A DNA stretch of 64,000 nt from Oscillatoriaceae cyanobacterium Prado104 (GTDB taxonomy: Bacteria; Cyanobacteriota; Cyanobacteriia; Cyanobacteriales; Microcoleaceae), in the NCBI GenBank assembly GCA_025454405.1, contig JALOON010000021.1:21585-85584 (forward strand), given 5' to 3'. The notes below the pieces were generated by a model that saw nothing but the letters and a program-made list of their open reading frames with translations, was not told the DNA's origin and searched no databases. Of the stretch, positions 56,895 to 64,000 are shown one piece after another. Made by a program: the position numbers and the translations under genes. Positions within the stretch are counted from its first letter, which is position 1; each line of letters opens with the position of its first letter.

Positions 56895-57401
56895 ATGGAA
56901 TGGATTTTTTGTTCGATCGATGAGCTTGGGGCGATTCGAGATAATTTTGACTGCGGTGTGCCGGAGTTAAATGAGTATCTCAAAAAATACGCCCGACAAA
57001 ATCAAAGAAAAGGTATTGCCAAAACTTGGGTAGCAATTCCTCAAGACGGTGACGGTCAAGTAGCAGGCTATTATTCAATAAGTATGGCAGAACTACAACG
57101 AGAATCACTGCCTGAAAATTACAGAAAAGGATTGCCACGCTACCCCCTTCCAGTGATGCGGATTGGCAAACTAGCAGTAACTCAATCAATGCAGGGTAGA
57201 AGACTAGGTGAGACACTGCTAGTCGATGCTTTTAACAGAGTCATTCGTCTGTCGCAAGATATTGGAGTGTTGGGAGTAATAGTTGATGCCTTGAACGAAC
57301 AAGCTAAGGAATTTTATTTGCAATACGGATTCATTAGCTTAGAAGGTGAAGAGCTTTCGCTCTTTATTCCTATGAGTAGGATATTGGAAGCTTTTACATA
57401 G
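56895..57401 (+). CDS. GNAT acetyltransferase toxin (TacT-like)
   Basis: 168 residues. CGVPELNEYLKKYARQNQRK, then AGYYSIS and LPRYPLPVMRIGKLAVTQSMQGRRLGE match TacT-type toxins, which acetylate the amino group of charged tRNA and block translation. The acetyl-CoA loop QGRRLG is at 100-105, and the FYLQYGF motif with Tyr141 corresponds to the conserved active-site tyrosine region. It lies directly downstream of its DUF1778 antitoxin. A truncated copy of a close paralogue lies 350 bp downstream. It appears intact and probably active. Confidence 0.9.
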   Translation: MEWIFCSIDELGAIRDNFDCGVPELNEYLKKYARQNQRKGIAKTWVAIPQDGDGQVAGYYSISMAELQRESLPENYRKGLPRYPLPVMRIGKLAVTQSMQGRRLGETLLVDAFNRVIRLSQDIGVLGVIVDALNEQAKEFYLQYGFISLEGEELSLFIPMSRILEAFT

Positions 57402-57409
57402 AAAATAGG

Positions 57410-57511
57410 GAAGATCGCGAAGTAATTAATCCGGCGATCGATGCTCTGGTGCAGCGGAGAAATACGCGCGAGTCGGAAAGAGAACAACGAGAATGTTTGG
57501 AAAGTGTTTAG
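57410..57511 (+). pseudogene. C-terminal relic of an unidentified gene
   Basis: A 33-codon frame (EDREVINPAIDALVQRRNTR and a Glu/Arg-rich tail) ends at a TAG. It has no start codon and looks like the helical, charged end of a larger protein. It lies between the intact toxin and the decayed second locus, so it may be a remnant inserted with it. The parent family is not identified. Confidence 0.3.
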
Positions 57512-57581
57512 ATGCAGGGAAATAGAAGGGCGATCGGGGGATTTCTCAAATTAAGGATGCAGTGGCAAGAGAGGAACAACC

Positions 57582-57755
57582 ATGACACAAGAAACCATTT
57601 TTGAAGAAAGCAGTGGCAACGTATTCGCCGATCTCGGACTGGAGGATGCAGATGAACTTTTTACGCGGGGCAAAATAGGGATTATGGAAATTACTTTGCA
57701 TCTTCGCCCTCTTCATGCAGGCGATCGAGCTGCTGAAACTGCGATCTTGTTATAG
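57582..57755 (+). pseudogene. Remnant of an XRE-type antitoxin gene
   Basis: ATG at 57582 opens a 57-codon frame whose first 28 residues (MTQETIFEESSGNVFADLGL) match the start of short cyanobacterial HTH antitoxins of the HigA/XRE type. The helix-turn-helix is absent; the frame runs into GKIGIMEITLHLRPLHAGDR and stops. I infer a deletion fused the N-terminus to unrelated DNA. Confidence 0.5.
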
Positions 57756-57756
57756 A

Positions 57757-57936
57757 AGAGGAATTTCTAAGACTTTCGTGGCAATTCCTGAAGTTGGTAG
57801 CCCAGATATAGCAAGCTATTATGCTGTTAGTATGGCTGAAATTCAACGCGAGTCTCTACCCGAAAATTATCGTAGAGGATTGCCACGCTATCCATTAACA
57901 GGAATACGATCGCACTTTTTGAGCTGCTTAGTCTAA
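57757..57936 (+). pseudogene. Truncated second TacT-like acetyltransferase
   Basis: The frame encodes an internal fragment (RGISKTFVAIPEVGSPDIAS, AEIQRESLPENYRRGLPRYP) matching residues 39-85 of the intact toxin at 56895-57401 with high similarity. Both ends are lost: the front is fused to the antitoxin remnant and the acetyl-CoA loop and catalytic part are missing after LPRYPLTGIRSHF. Confidence 0.65.
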
Positions 57937-58260
57937 ACTCCAATTAAAAAGGGGGGGACTGGAAGTATTCAAAGTCCCTAGCCACCCGTAAAAAAGGGGG
58001 GGACCGGAAGTATTCAAAGTCCCCCTTCTGGGATGCCAGGGGGATCGAGAATCGGCTAAAAACAAGATTTATCAAGGGTTTCAGTCTTAAGTTGACATCA
58101 ACGATCGATCGCGCTTGTCCGCGAACTTTGCCAAATTTTCCCAAACTTTCCTGAAATAAGTTCGGTCTTGCTGGAGAATAAGATTATTAGATGCACCCTG
58201 ATGAACGAACCCCAGCCAATTCTGGCCGGGGTTTTTTTTGCTTGAAAGCTGGATTAGCCG
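57937..58260. repeat. Direct repeats and hairpin between decayed toxin and subtilase operon
   Basis: Two ~33-bp direct repeats (57946-57978 and 57991-58025) contain GGAAGTATTCAAAGTCCC and resemble dispersed cyanobacterial GGGGGACTTTGAA elements. The rest to 58200 holds no gene. A terminator follows at 58210-58238. Confidence 0.65.
58210..58238 (+). terminator. Intrinsic terminator-like hairpin
   Basis: CCCCAGCCA (58210-58218) pairs with TGGCCGGGG (58223-58231), loop ATTC, one A-C mismatch, then a run of eight T residues to 58239. On the + strand it would end a transcript from the decayed toxin region or a small RNA. It may also serve the operon converging from the other strand less well, as no T-run lies on that side. 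Confidence 0.6.
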
Positions 58261-58266
58261 ATCGAA

Positions 58267-58488
58267 CTAAATCGCCTCAAAAGACTGGACTTCCAACACC
58301 GGGCCGATCATCGCAAAAGTCATCACATCCTTGCGGATTTCGCCCGTAACGCTGACCTTCAAACCAGCTTGTTTCAACTGTGAAGGGGCATCCTTAAGTT
58401 CGTAGGTTTCCCCATCTTCGGCGACTAAAGCCCAAGTACCGGGACCCAATCCCTTGCGTTCGATTTGTCCTTTAACTGTAATACTCAT
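58267..58488 (-). CDS. Small OB-fold-like protein coupled to the subtilase
   Basis: 73 residues from ATG at 58488, whose A overlaps the subtilase stop (ATGA), implying translational coupling. The sequence (MSITVKGQIERKGLGPGTWA, TYELKDAPSQL, KVSVTGEIRKDVMTFAMIGP) is a short beta barrel of the OB-like type seen in DUF5818-type proteins. The exact family is uncertain. No catalytic residues are visible. It may assist or bind the membrane protease. Confidence 0.7.
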   Translation of the reverse strand: MSITVKGQIERKGLGPGTWALVAEDGETYELKDAPSQLKQAGLKVSVTGEIRKDVMTFAMIGPVLEVQSFEAI

Positions 58489-60254
58489 GCCGATCGCACC
58501 TCTGTTTTTATTGCTAAACGCGCCAGTCCGAAACACAGCAAAGCATTGACAACTAAGAATGTTTGTGCTACCAAACCGCTGCCCAATCCCCAAACTGCGG
58601 GAGACCAGAAAGCATTCACCGCCAAACTGCTAGCAAAACCGATCGAAAGGGCGATCGAAATCCATTTCCAGTCGCGATGTCCTAACAGCAAAACAATCAA
58701 AATAGCCGGAATTAAAACACTAGCAAAAATCGGATTCAGCATACTGCTGCCGTTAATTGCACCGCCCAATTCTGGAATCGAACTGCCCATCACCCGCAGC
58801 GGCCATTGAGGCAAGTCAAACACAAACAAATTGCGCAGGAAAAAGAAACCGGAACTGCCAGCAATCAATCCGCCGGAAAAACCCCAAGTCCACTGGAACG
58901 GGAAGTAATTCCGCAAAATAAAAGCCAGCAAATAAGAACCGAGAACCATCGCAATTTTCGGCAGCAAAGCCACAGCGCCGCCATCGATCCAAAAGCGGGG
59001 ATTGAGATAGCCGTTGTCGCGCAACCAGCGGAAGAAATCGCGGAAGGTAATTTGTCCGCGCTGCGCTAGTTGAACTGCTGCTGCTGCGTCGAGATGTCCC
59101 GCGCCAAAATGGTTTAACGGATCTTCGCTGACGGTACGCGCCGACTGCAACAGAATGCTGCGAATTTCGTCCGGTTCGGTGATGCCGGAAGCTTTGACGA
59201 GGGCTGCAACACCGGCAACGTGGGGAGAAGCCATGCTAGTTCCTTGATAGCCTTCAAAGACTTCGAGGCCGCTTTCTGGGTCGATCGTACTTTGTAAAAT
59301 CTTGCCCATTTCCGAACCGCCCGGTGCCGAAATGTCAACCCCCGCGCCGAAATTGGAATAACCGGCTTTTTCATCGTCGGGGCCGAGGGCGGAAACACCG
59401 ATAACGTGAGGGTAGCGGGCGGGATAGGAAGCGGAACTGTCGCCGGAGTTACCTGCTGCGGCGATGATGATAACGCCTTTAGAATGAGCGTAGTTAATAG
59501 CTTCTTCCATTAACTGACTTTCCCCGCCGCCGCCGAGACTCATGTTGATGACATCTGCGCCGTTATCGGCAGCAAATTTAATCGCTTCAGCAATGTCAGA
59601 AACCGTGCCGCCGCCGCTACCGCCCAATACTTTCAGCGGCATTAAAGCTGCTTCGTAAGCGATACCAGCAACGCCGTAATTGTTGTTAGTTGATTGGGCG
59701 ACTGTACCGGCGACGTGAGTTCCGTGGCCGTTGTCATCGTAGGCTTCGGCGCGATCGTTTACAAAGTCGTAACCCGGTACAAATTTGGTATCTTTTAAGT
59801 CATTAACGGGAGAAATGCCCGTGTCAATTACCGCTACAGTCGTGCCGCTGCCTTTAGTTTCGTTCCAAGCAGATTCTACATTTATGCTGCGAAGATTCCA
59901 CTGCTTGTTGTACATGGGATCGTTGGGAATCTCGAAAGCGCTGTAGATGTAATTCGGTTCAATGTATTCGGTATTTTTAGCCAAATTTGATTTTTTCAGG
60001 GCATTTAGCAAAGTCCGATCGCCCTTGATAACATACACATTATCTGAAGCGGAGAATTCGCTGTTGAGTTGGGGTGCGACTCCGTACTGCTGCGCGATCG
60101 TCTCTACTTGTTTGGCGATCTCGGCAGTGCCGGCATCTTCCCGAAAATCTAGCACGATCGAGTCATAGGTGCCTTGAGTGGCCAGTCCTGGGAAATGGGA
60201 AATTGCCCAGCCCAGACCGATTAAAAATAAGCACAGAAGGAAAAACTTTTTCAT
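58485..60254 (-). CDS. Subtilisin-like serine protease with membrane C-terminus
   Basis: 589 residues. A signal peptide or anchor (MKKFFLLCLFLIGLGWAISH) precedes an I9-type propeptide region (about 28-100), then an S8 catalytic domain with Asp144 (AVIDTGISP), His177 (NGHGTHVAG), Asn269 (AAAGNSG) and Ser340 (GTSMASPHVAGVAAL). After about residue 430 there are four or five hydrophobic helices (KIAMVLGSYLLAFILRNYF, SVLIPAILIVLLLG and others), unusual for subtilases and suggesting membrane embedding with the catalytic domain outside the cytoplasm. It is followed, overlapping by four bases, by a small OB-like gene. The proteolytic target is unknown. Confidence 0.92.
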   Translation of the reverse strand: MKKFFLLCLFLIGLGWAISHFPGLATQGTYDSIVLDFREDAGTAEIAKQVETIAQQYGVAPQLNSEFSASDNVYVIKGDRTLLNALKKSNLAKNTEYIEPNYIYSAFEIPNDPMYNKQWNLRSINVESAWNETKGSGTTVAVIDTGISPVNDLKDTKFVPGYDFVNDRAEAYDDNGHGTHVAGTVAQSTNNNYGVAGIAYEAALMPLKVLGGSGGGTVSDIAEAIKFAADNGADVINMSLGGGGESQLMEEAINYAHSKGVIIIAAAGNSGDSSASYPARYPHVIGVSALGPDDEKAGYSNFGAGVDISAPGGSEMGKILQSTIDPESGLEVFEGYQGTSMASPHVAGVAALVKASGITEPDEIRSILLQSARTVSEDPLNHFGAGHLDAAAAVQLAQRGQITFRDFFRWLRDNGYLNPRFWIDGGAVALLPKIAMVLGSYLLAFILRNYFPFQWTWGFSGGLIAGSSGFFFLRNLFVFDLPQWPLRVMGSSIPELGGAINGSSMLNPIFASVLIPAILIVLLLGHRDWKWISIALSIGFASSLAVNAFWSPAVWGLGSGLVAQTFLVVNALLCFGLARLAIKTEVRSA

Positions 60255-60331
60255 GGCAAGTTATCCGCGTAGGGAAGCTTGTTCTCCACAATAGCTCAAT
60301 TTTTGTCTGTTGTCAGCATTCAGGAGTAACC

Positions 60332-60400
60332 AGTTATTAGTTATTAGTTGTTAGTTGTTAGTTGTTAGTCCTTAGCTTATTAATTATTAGTTATTGGTCA
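60332..60400. repeat. TTAGTTA/TTAGTTG heptamer tandem repeat
   Basis: About nine degenerate TTAGTTG/TTAGTTA units lie in the gap between the subtilase and ankyrin genes. The remaining gap (60255-60331, 60401-60658) shows no gene or terminator. Confidence 0.75.
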
Positions 60401-60658
60401 TTGAATTCATAAAGGGGATTAGTAACCCGGATTTAGTATTACTTCAGAAAGCAGCGCGATCGAACCGCAGAAAATTTTTCCAAAAATAGATAAATTGGAG
60501 AGAAATTATTGATTGCGATGCTAGCGAATGTCAAGACAGTTCCAGCAGGAATTGAGGTCGAGCGATCGCGGCAGTCAACCCAGATTTGGTATGATTAATT
60601 CATGGGCGATCGCCAATCCCATAAAATCGCCGATCGCCAATCGCAAATTGCTAATAAA

Positions 60659-62140
60659 TTATTGTTGCGCGCCAGCATTTTTCAGCAATTTCACCACCTC
60701 ATAACAGCGGCTGAACTCGGCCAGCATTACAGCCGTATAACCGCCCAAATTTTTATGATTTATGTCACTCCCCGCAGCAATTAAAGTTTTCACCGCATCA
60801 ACACAACCCCGGTGGGCTGCCCACATCAAAGCAGTTGCCCCCGAGTCATCTTTCAAATTGACACCAGCACCCCGATCGACCAATAATTGAACGATCGCGC
60901 TATGACCCCGATCGCAGGCTTTCATTAAAGCAGTTTTTCCGCGATCGGCACTTAAATTAACATCAACTCCGCCGTCAAGTAAAGCCTTCACAGTATCGGT
61001 ATGTCCGTGAAAAGCAGCCAGCGTTAAAGCCGTTTCGCCAAAGTTTTTCGCATTGATATAATTAGCGCGATTCCCAGTGATTTTTTGCAGCAAAGCCGAT
61101 ACAATAGAACTGTGTCCGTGAACCGCTGCTACCAACAAAGGCGTATCGCCCAACCGATTTCTCGCGCCCGCGCTAGCACCTCGATTTAACAGCAATTCCA
61201 CCATTGCTTCGCAGCCTTCAACAACAGCCAAATTCAAAGCAGTTTCATCATCTCGATCTTTAGCATTAACATCCGCACCAGCATCGAGTAAAATATTAGC
61301 TATCTCCGCATTTCCCCCAGCAGCAGCAGCCATCAAAGCCGTACCGCCGTCGCCATTTTTCACGTTAGGATCTGCCCCCGCAGCTAGCAAAGCCCGCACT
61401 GCATTAACACAGCCAAAATCCGCAGCCAAAGTTAAAGCTGTTTCCCCATCTTTATCGCGAATGCTAACATCAGCCCCCGCAGCCAATAGCGCGCCAACAG
61501 CATCAGAATAGTCCGCCTTTGCCGCCAGCATCAAAGCAGTTTTGCTATCGAGATTTTTAGCATTAGCATTAGCACCGCGATCGAGCAAAATTCGGACAAT
61601 TTCACCGCTACCTTTACTGACTGCTAAAAACAGCATGGCATCATCAGCCGCAGCCCCCGCACCTGCCAAAGCTTTTACAACAGCTTCGCTGCCGGAAACA
61701 ACAGCTATTTTCAAAGCAGAATCGCCATCTCGATCGCGCACGTTGACATCAGCATTTGCATCAAGTAAAAGCCGCACAATATTGATATCGCCCTTCAGAG
61801 AAGCCGCCATCAAAGCCGTACTGCCATCATCATTTTTCGCATTAACATCAGCACCCGCAGCCAACAACAGCCGCGTAGAGTCCGCCTGTTTGTAAGCCGC
61901 CGCCAGCATCAAAGCCGTCAGCCCGAAACGCCTCCTCGCTTGATTGACATTAGCGCCATTATCAAGTAAAATACGCACGATTTCCGCATAGCCCTTTTGG
62001 GTGGCAAACATCAAAGCCGTCGTCCCTTCAGAGTCTTTAGCATTAGGATTAACACCCTTAGCGAGTAAAGCTTGCGAGTGAATAATGTTGCCAGTCTTGG
62101 CAGCTTGGATCAATAAAGCGTCTTGTTTAGCAGCAGGCAT
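60659..62140 (-). CDS. Ankyrin-repeat protein (15 repeats)
   Basis: 493 residues consisting of about 15 consecutive ankyrin repeats of 33 residues (typical unit TALMLAAKxGxxxIVxxLLxAGADVNAKD). There is no signal peptide, membrane segment or catalytic domain. Bacterial ankyrin proteins serve as protein-binding scaffolds. Repeat 11 has a short insertion (KITGNRANYI). ATG at 62140 begins MPAAKQDALLIQAAKTGN. It is divergent from the DUF4079 gene, sharing a short ~100-bp promoter region. The partner is unknown. Confidence 0.95.
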   Translation of the reverse strand: MPAAKQDALLIQAAKTGNIIHSQALLAKGVNPNAKDSEGTTALMFATQKGYAEIVRILLDNGANVNQARRRFGLTALMLAAAYKQADSTRLLLAAGADVNAKNDDGSTALMAASLKGDINIVRLLLDANADVNVRDRDGDSALKIAVVSGSEAVVKALAGAGAAADDAMLFLAVSKGSGEIVRILLDRGANANAKNLDSKTALMLAAKADYSDAVGALLAAGADVSIRDKDGETALTLAADFGCVNAVRALLAAGADPNVKNGDGGTALMAAAAGGNAEIANILLDAGADVNAKDRDDETALNLAVVEGCEAMVELLLNRGASAGARNRLGDTPLLVAAVHGHSSIVSALLQKITGNRANYINAKNFGETALTLAAFHGHTDTVKALLDGGVDVNLSADRGKTALMKACDRGHSAIVQLLVDRGAGVNLKDDSGATALMWAAHRGCVDAVKTLIAAGSDINHKNLGGYTAVMLAEFSRCYEVVKLLKNAGAQQ

Positions 62141-62236
62141 AATCGTATCTCAGCTCGTATGTTTGTACCGTCGCACGAGACGGACTTACTGGTATGCTAA
62201 GTTTTATGAAGTATGTTTGCTAATCCTGAGAACGCT

Positions 62237-62707
62237 ATGAACCTCGAAATTCCCGCATCGGTAAAAGTTTGGAGCCAATTCTTCCACCCAGTATTAATGT
62301 GGGTATTGCTGGCAATCTCTTTTTATGCTTTGTATCTTGGCATACAAGTTCGCCGTACCAGAAGTGCGGAAGGCGAAGAGAAGAAAGAGTTAATTAAGGG
62401 CAAATTCAACGTCAAGCACTACCAAATAGGATCGTTGCTGCTAGCGTTGATGGTAACAGGCGCGATCGGCGGGATGGCCGTCACCTACATTAATAACGGT
62501 AAATTATTTATCGGCCCGCACTTGCTAGCAGGATTGGGAATGACGGCAATAATTGCAATTTCAGCTTCGCTAAGTCCGTTGATGCAAAAAGGCAACGATC
62601 TCGCGAGATACACTCACATTTTCCTGAATGTTGCGCTGTTGGGATTGTTTGGCTGGCAAGCAGTCAGCGGTGTGGAAATCGTGCAAAGAATTATCAGTAA
62701 AATGTAA
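62237..62707 (+). CDS. DUF4079 family membrane protein
   Basis: 156 residues from ATG at 62237 (MNLEIPASVKVWSQFFHPVL); an in-frame ATG at 62213 would add eight residues, but relatives usually start MNLEIPxSV. Four membrane helices are visible: HPVLMWVLLAISFYALYLGI, IGSLLLALMVTGAIGGMAVT, LLAGLGMTAIIAISASL and FLNVALLGLFGWQAV. DUF4079 is widespread in cyanobacteria and plant plastids, with a fold reminiscent of cytochrome b561-type bundles; the function is unproven. Two histidines (in the ARYTHIF and GPHLL segments) could bind haem. Confidence 0.88.
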   Translation: MNLEIPASVKVWSQFFHPVLMWVLLAISFYALYLGIQVRRTRSAEGEEKKELIKGKFNVKHYQIGSLLLALMVTGAIGGMAVTYINNGKLFIGPHLLAGLGMTAIIAISASLSPLMQKGNDLARYTHIFLNVALLGLFGWQAVSGVEIVQRIISKM

Positions 62708-62976
62708 CGGTTAGGGCAGGATTCAGGGCTTGCGCCGGGGTTTTCAGAAACCGGGTTTTTCGCGAAAATACTCGATCGTCGCAGTAGATTCAATAAAAAA
62801 CCCGGTTTCTCGATCCGCGATTGACGCGCGGGTGTCGGGGAACTGATTTGTTTGGCGAAAATACTCTCCCCTAGCAGTAAATCCTTCCAGCAAGAAATTG
62901 AAGGGCGATCGAACCGAGGGAGATCGGGAAACGATTGTGCTACAAATTAACTATCGAACTTTGCTGCTTACCTCAA
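62708..62976. other. Intergenic region with AAACCCGG hairpin
   Basis: CAGAAACCGGGTTTTT (62745-62760) is inverted as AAAAAACCCGGTTTCT (62795-62810), giving a long hairpin with arms of about 15 bp. It is the same dispersed repeat word as at 53478-53656. It could terminate the DUF4079 transcript. No gene is supported before 62977. Confidence 0.5.
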
Positions 62977-63804
62977 ATGTTGACTCCATCAGACAGAGTG
63001 CGATTTATGAAAGAAATGAGAAAAACTCCCGAAGGAGACTTGCTAGCTAAATGGGAGGCGGCTTCGCAGTGGCTGTCTCACTTTGAAGATAGCGATGATT
63101 GGGCGATCGTCCTGATGGATGGTGATCGCAATCCTAGCGTTACAATAGGTTTTGTTTTAGAGTGCGTGTGGCGATCGCACTGGGTAACATTTGACGAGGC
63201 AGACGGATACCAGCGCTTGCTAACAGGATTTAACCAGATTCCCGAAACATTACCAGCGTTTGGTAATCCCAAAATTTACTCGCGAGGGGCATGGGTTTTT
63301 GAAGCGCAACCCCGCCACAAACGCCGCAAAACACTTCAAGAAAGGCGAGGCGGTAGGGATCGACTCGAACAAGATGCGCCTGCTTCGCGGCTGGATTTGT
63401 CGTTACCAGTAGGAGAATGCACGCCGCAGCAGTTGATGGAAGCGATGGTTTTGCAGGGGGGACGCTGGAATAATTTTGACCCGGAACCGATTTTAAACGA
63501 TTTATACCGGCACAGAGATTTGTGGTTGAGTTACATGATGCTGCCGCTAATTGCGGAGGATGAAAAGAGCGGTAGGCTGTACAGCAATCTGGGTTTGTTG
63601 CTGCGAGATTTGGGGCATCGCTGGCACGCCGATACGCTGTATATTTGGAGTAGGGATGATGATTGCGTGTATCCGCTGGTTGATTTTGGGAAAACTTGGA
63701 TGGCGGATGACGTGCAAGTAATGGATCGCGATCGGGCGTCTGTATTTATTGGTTATGGCGGTTCAGAAAATCCGCCGCCTGTTGTGGTTTATTGGTGGGA
63801 TTAG
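62977..63804 (+). CDS. Uncharacterised 275-residue protein
   Basis: I do not recognise the family. From ATG at 62977 (MLTPSDRVRFMKEMRKTPEG) it contains a Trp-rich region (WLSHFEDSDDWAIVLMDGDR, ECVWRSHW), a basic linker (RHKRRKTLQERRGGRDRLEQ) and a C-terminal half with DLWLSYMMLPLIAEDEKSGR and GHRWHADTLYIWSRDDDCVY. An upstream GTG at 62935 could extend it by 14 residues. There are no membrane segments or obvious catalytic motifs. Isolated gene between the DUF4079 gene and a convergent partial gene. Confidence 0.7.
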   Translation: MLTPSDRVRFMKEMRKTPEGDLLAKWEAASQWLSHFEDSDDWAIVLMDGDRNPSVTIGFVLECVWRSHWVTFDEADGYQRLLTGFNQIPETLPAFGNPKIYSRGAWVFEAQPRHKRRKTLQERRGGRDRLEQDAPASRLDLSLPVGECTPQQLMEAMVLQGGRWNNFDPEPILNDLYRHRDLWLSYMMLPLIAEDEKSGRLYSNLGLLLRDLGHRWHADTLYIWSRDDDCVYPLVDFGKTWMADDVQVMDRDRASVFIGYGGSENPPPVVVYWWD

Positions 63805-63843
63805 AGCGTGCGATTTGCGATTTTATAGGCAATAAACAACTGC

Positions 63844-64000
63844 TTATTTTTTGGTAATTTTCCAAAGATTGACTCCGACCTCACCCGCAACAACATCTAT
63901 TTTGTAGTTTTGTTTTTGCTCGATTCCCGATCGCACAACCTCTGATGGCTTGTATAAAAATACATCGCTAAAACCGCTAGGAATTGTCGGCACCTTAATT
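63844..64000 (-). CDS. Partial gene at the window edge, unknown product
   Basis: The frame is open from the window end to a TAA at 63844-63846 and encodes the last 51 residues (IKVPTIPSGFSDVFLYKPSE, then VVAGEVGVNLWKITKK). The beta-strand-rich ending is consistent with a secreted or periplasmic protein, but no domain can be assigned from this fragment. Confidence 0.6.
   Translation of the reverse strand, partial: IKVPTIPSGFSDVFLYKPSEVVRSGIEQKQNYKIDVVAGEVGVNLWKITKK

Noticed and set aside
1..64000. tRNA or rRNA genes
   Set aside because: No cloverleaf with a GTTCGANTC-type T arm and no rRNA-like stretch was found by reading; a covariance-model scan would be decisive.

Overview
The window comes from a cyanobacterium. 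The evidence is chlB (dark-operative protochlorophyllide reductase), an RRM-type Rbp protein, several cyanobacteria-restricted families (DUF1822, DUF3598, DUF4079, TIGR03792), very frequent GCGATCGC-type (HIP1) octamers and abundant heptanucleotide tandem repeats. The repeat load, Uma2 proteins, CHAT proteins and large multidomain kinases suggest a filamentous non-heterocystous form such as Oscillatoria or Microcoleus; that genus-level placement is inference.

Layout. 1-5.1 kb: the end of a leucine-rich-repeat gene, two tandem decayed Uma2 genes, a trypsin-like protease and a hybrid histidine kinase/diguanylate cyclase. 5.4-13 kb: a methyltransferase behind a good sigma70 promoter, the RNA 2'-phosphotransferase kptA, an AAA+ ATPase, a triple-PAS histidine kinase, a TIGR03792 protein and a three-gene DUF2442 operon. 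13.2-17.3 kb: an M48-like membrane protein whose HEXXH motif is changed to REXXH, a possible small RNA, and an RRM protein. 17.7-43.2 kb is the distinctive part. Two giant paralogous secreted proteins (2017 and 2269 aa) carry a signal peptide, a TPS/haemagglutinin domain, beta-helix-type repeats, a Pro/Thr/Ser-rich linker and a C-terminal CHAT (caspase-like) domain. They flank leuS, a DUF6883/DUF4926 pair and an intact Uma2 gene. Upstream on the same strand lies an operon of sigma-like factor, DUF1822 protein, membrane CHAT-TPR protein and secreted FecR-like/TPR protein. 43.5-53.3 kb: an antitoxin-like/HNH pair, a DUF3598 gene overlapping head-to-head with a SAM hydrolase (DUF62), a repeat-truncated DUF433 antitoxin, an 1836-aa Ser/Thr kinase-ATPase-GAF-histidine kinase and a KTSC protein. 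53.9-64 kb: chlB, an unknown protein, a TacA/TacT-type toxin-antitoxin locus with decayed neighbours, a membrane subtilase coupled to a small OB-like protein, a 15-repeat ankyrin protein, a DUF4079 membrane protein and two uncharacterised genes, the last running off the window.

The intergenic space holds a dispersed family of about 65-bp palindromic elements (arms GGGGCGGGTT and AACCCGCCCC). They occur in alternating orientation as doublets about 130 bp apart, repeated every ~305 bp, which resembles REPINs. Arrays border both giant CHAT genes and one copy has truncated a DUF433 gene.

The strongest candidate for an undescribed system is the sigma-like/DUF1822/CHAT/FecR-TPR operon with the two exported CHAT proteins. 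I infer a regulated pathway with a membrane-anchored and an extracellular or outer-membrane caspase-like protease. No TpsB-type transporter is visible in the window. No rRNA, tRNA or CRISPR array was found.
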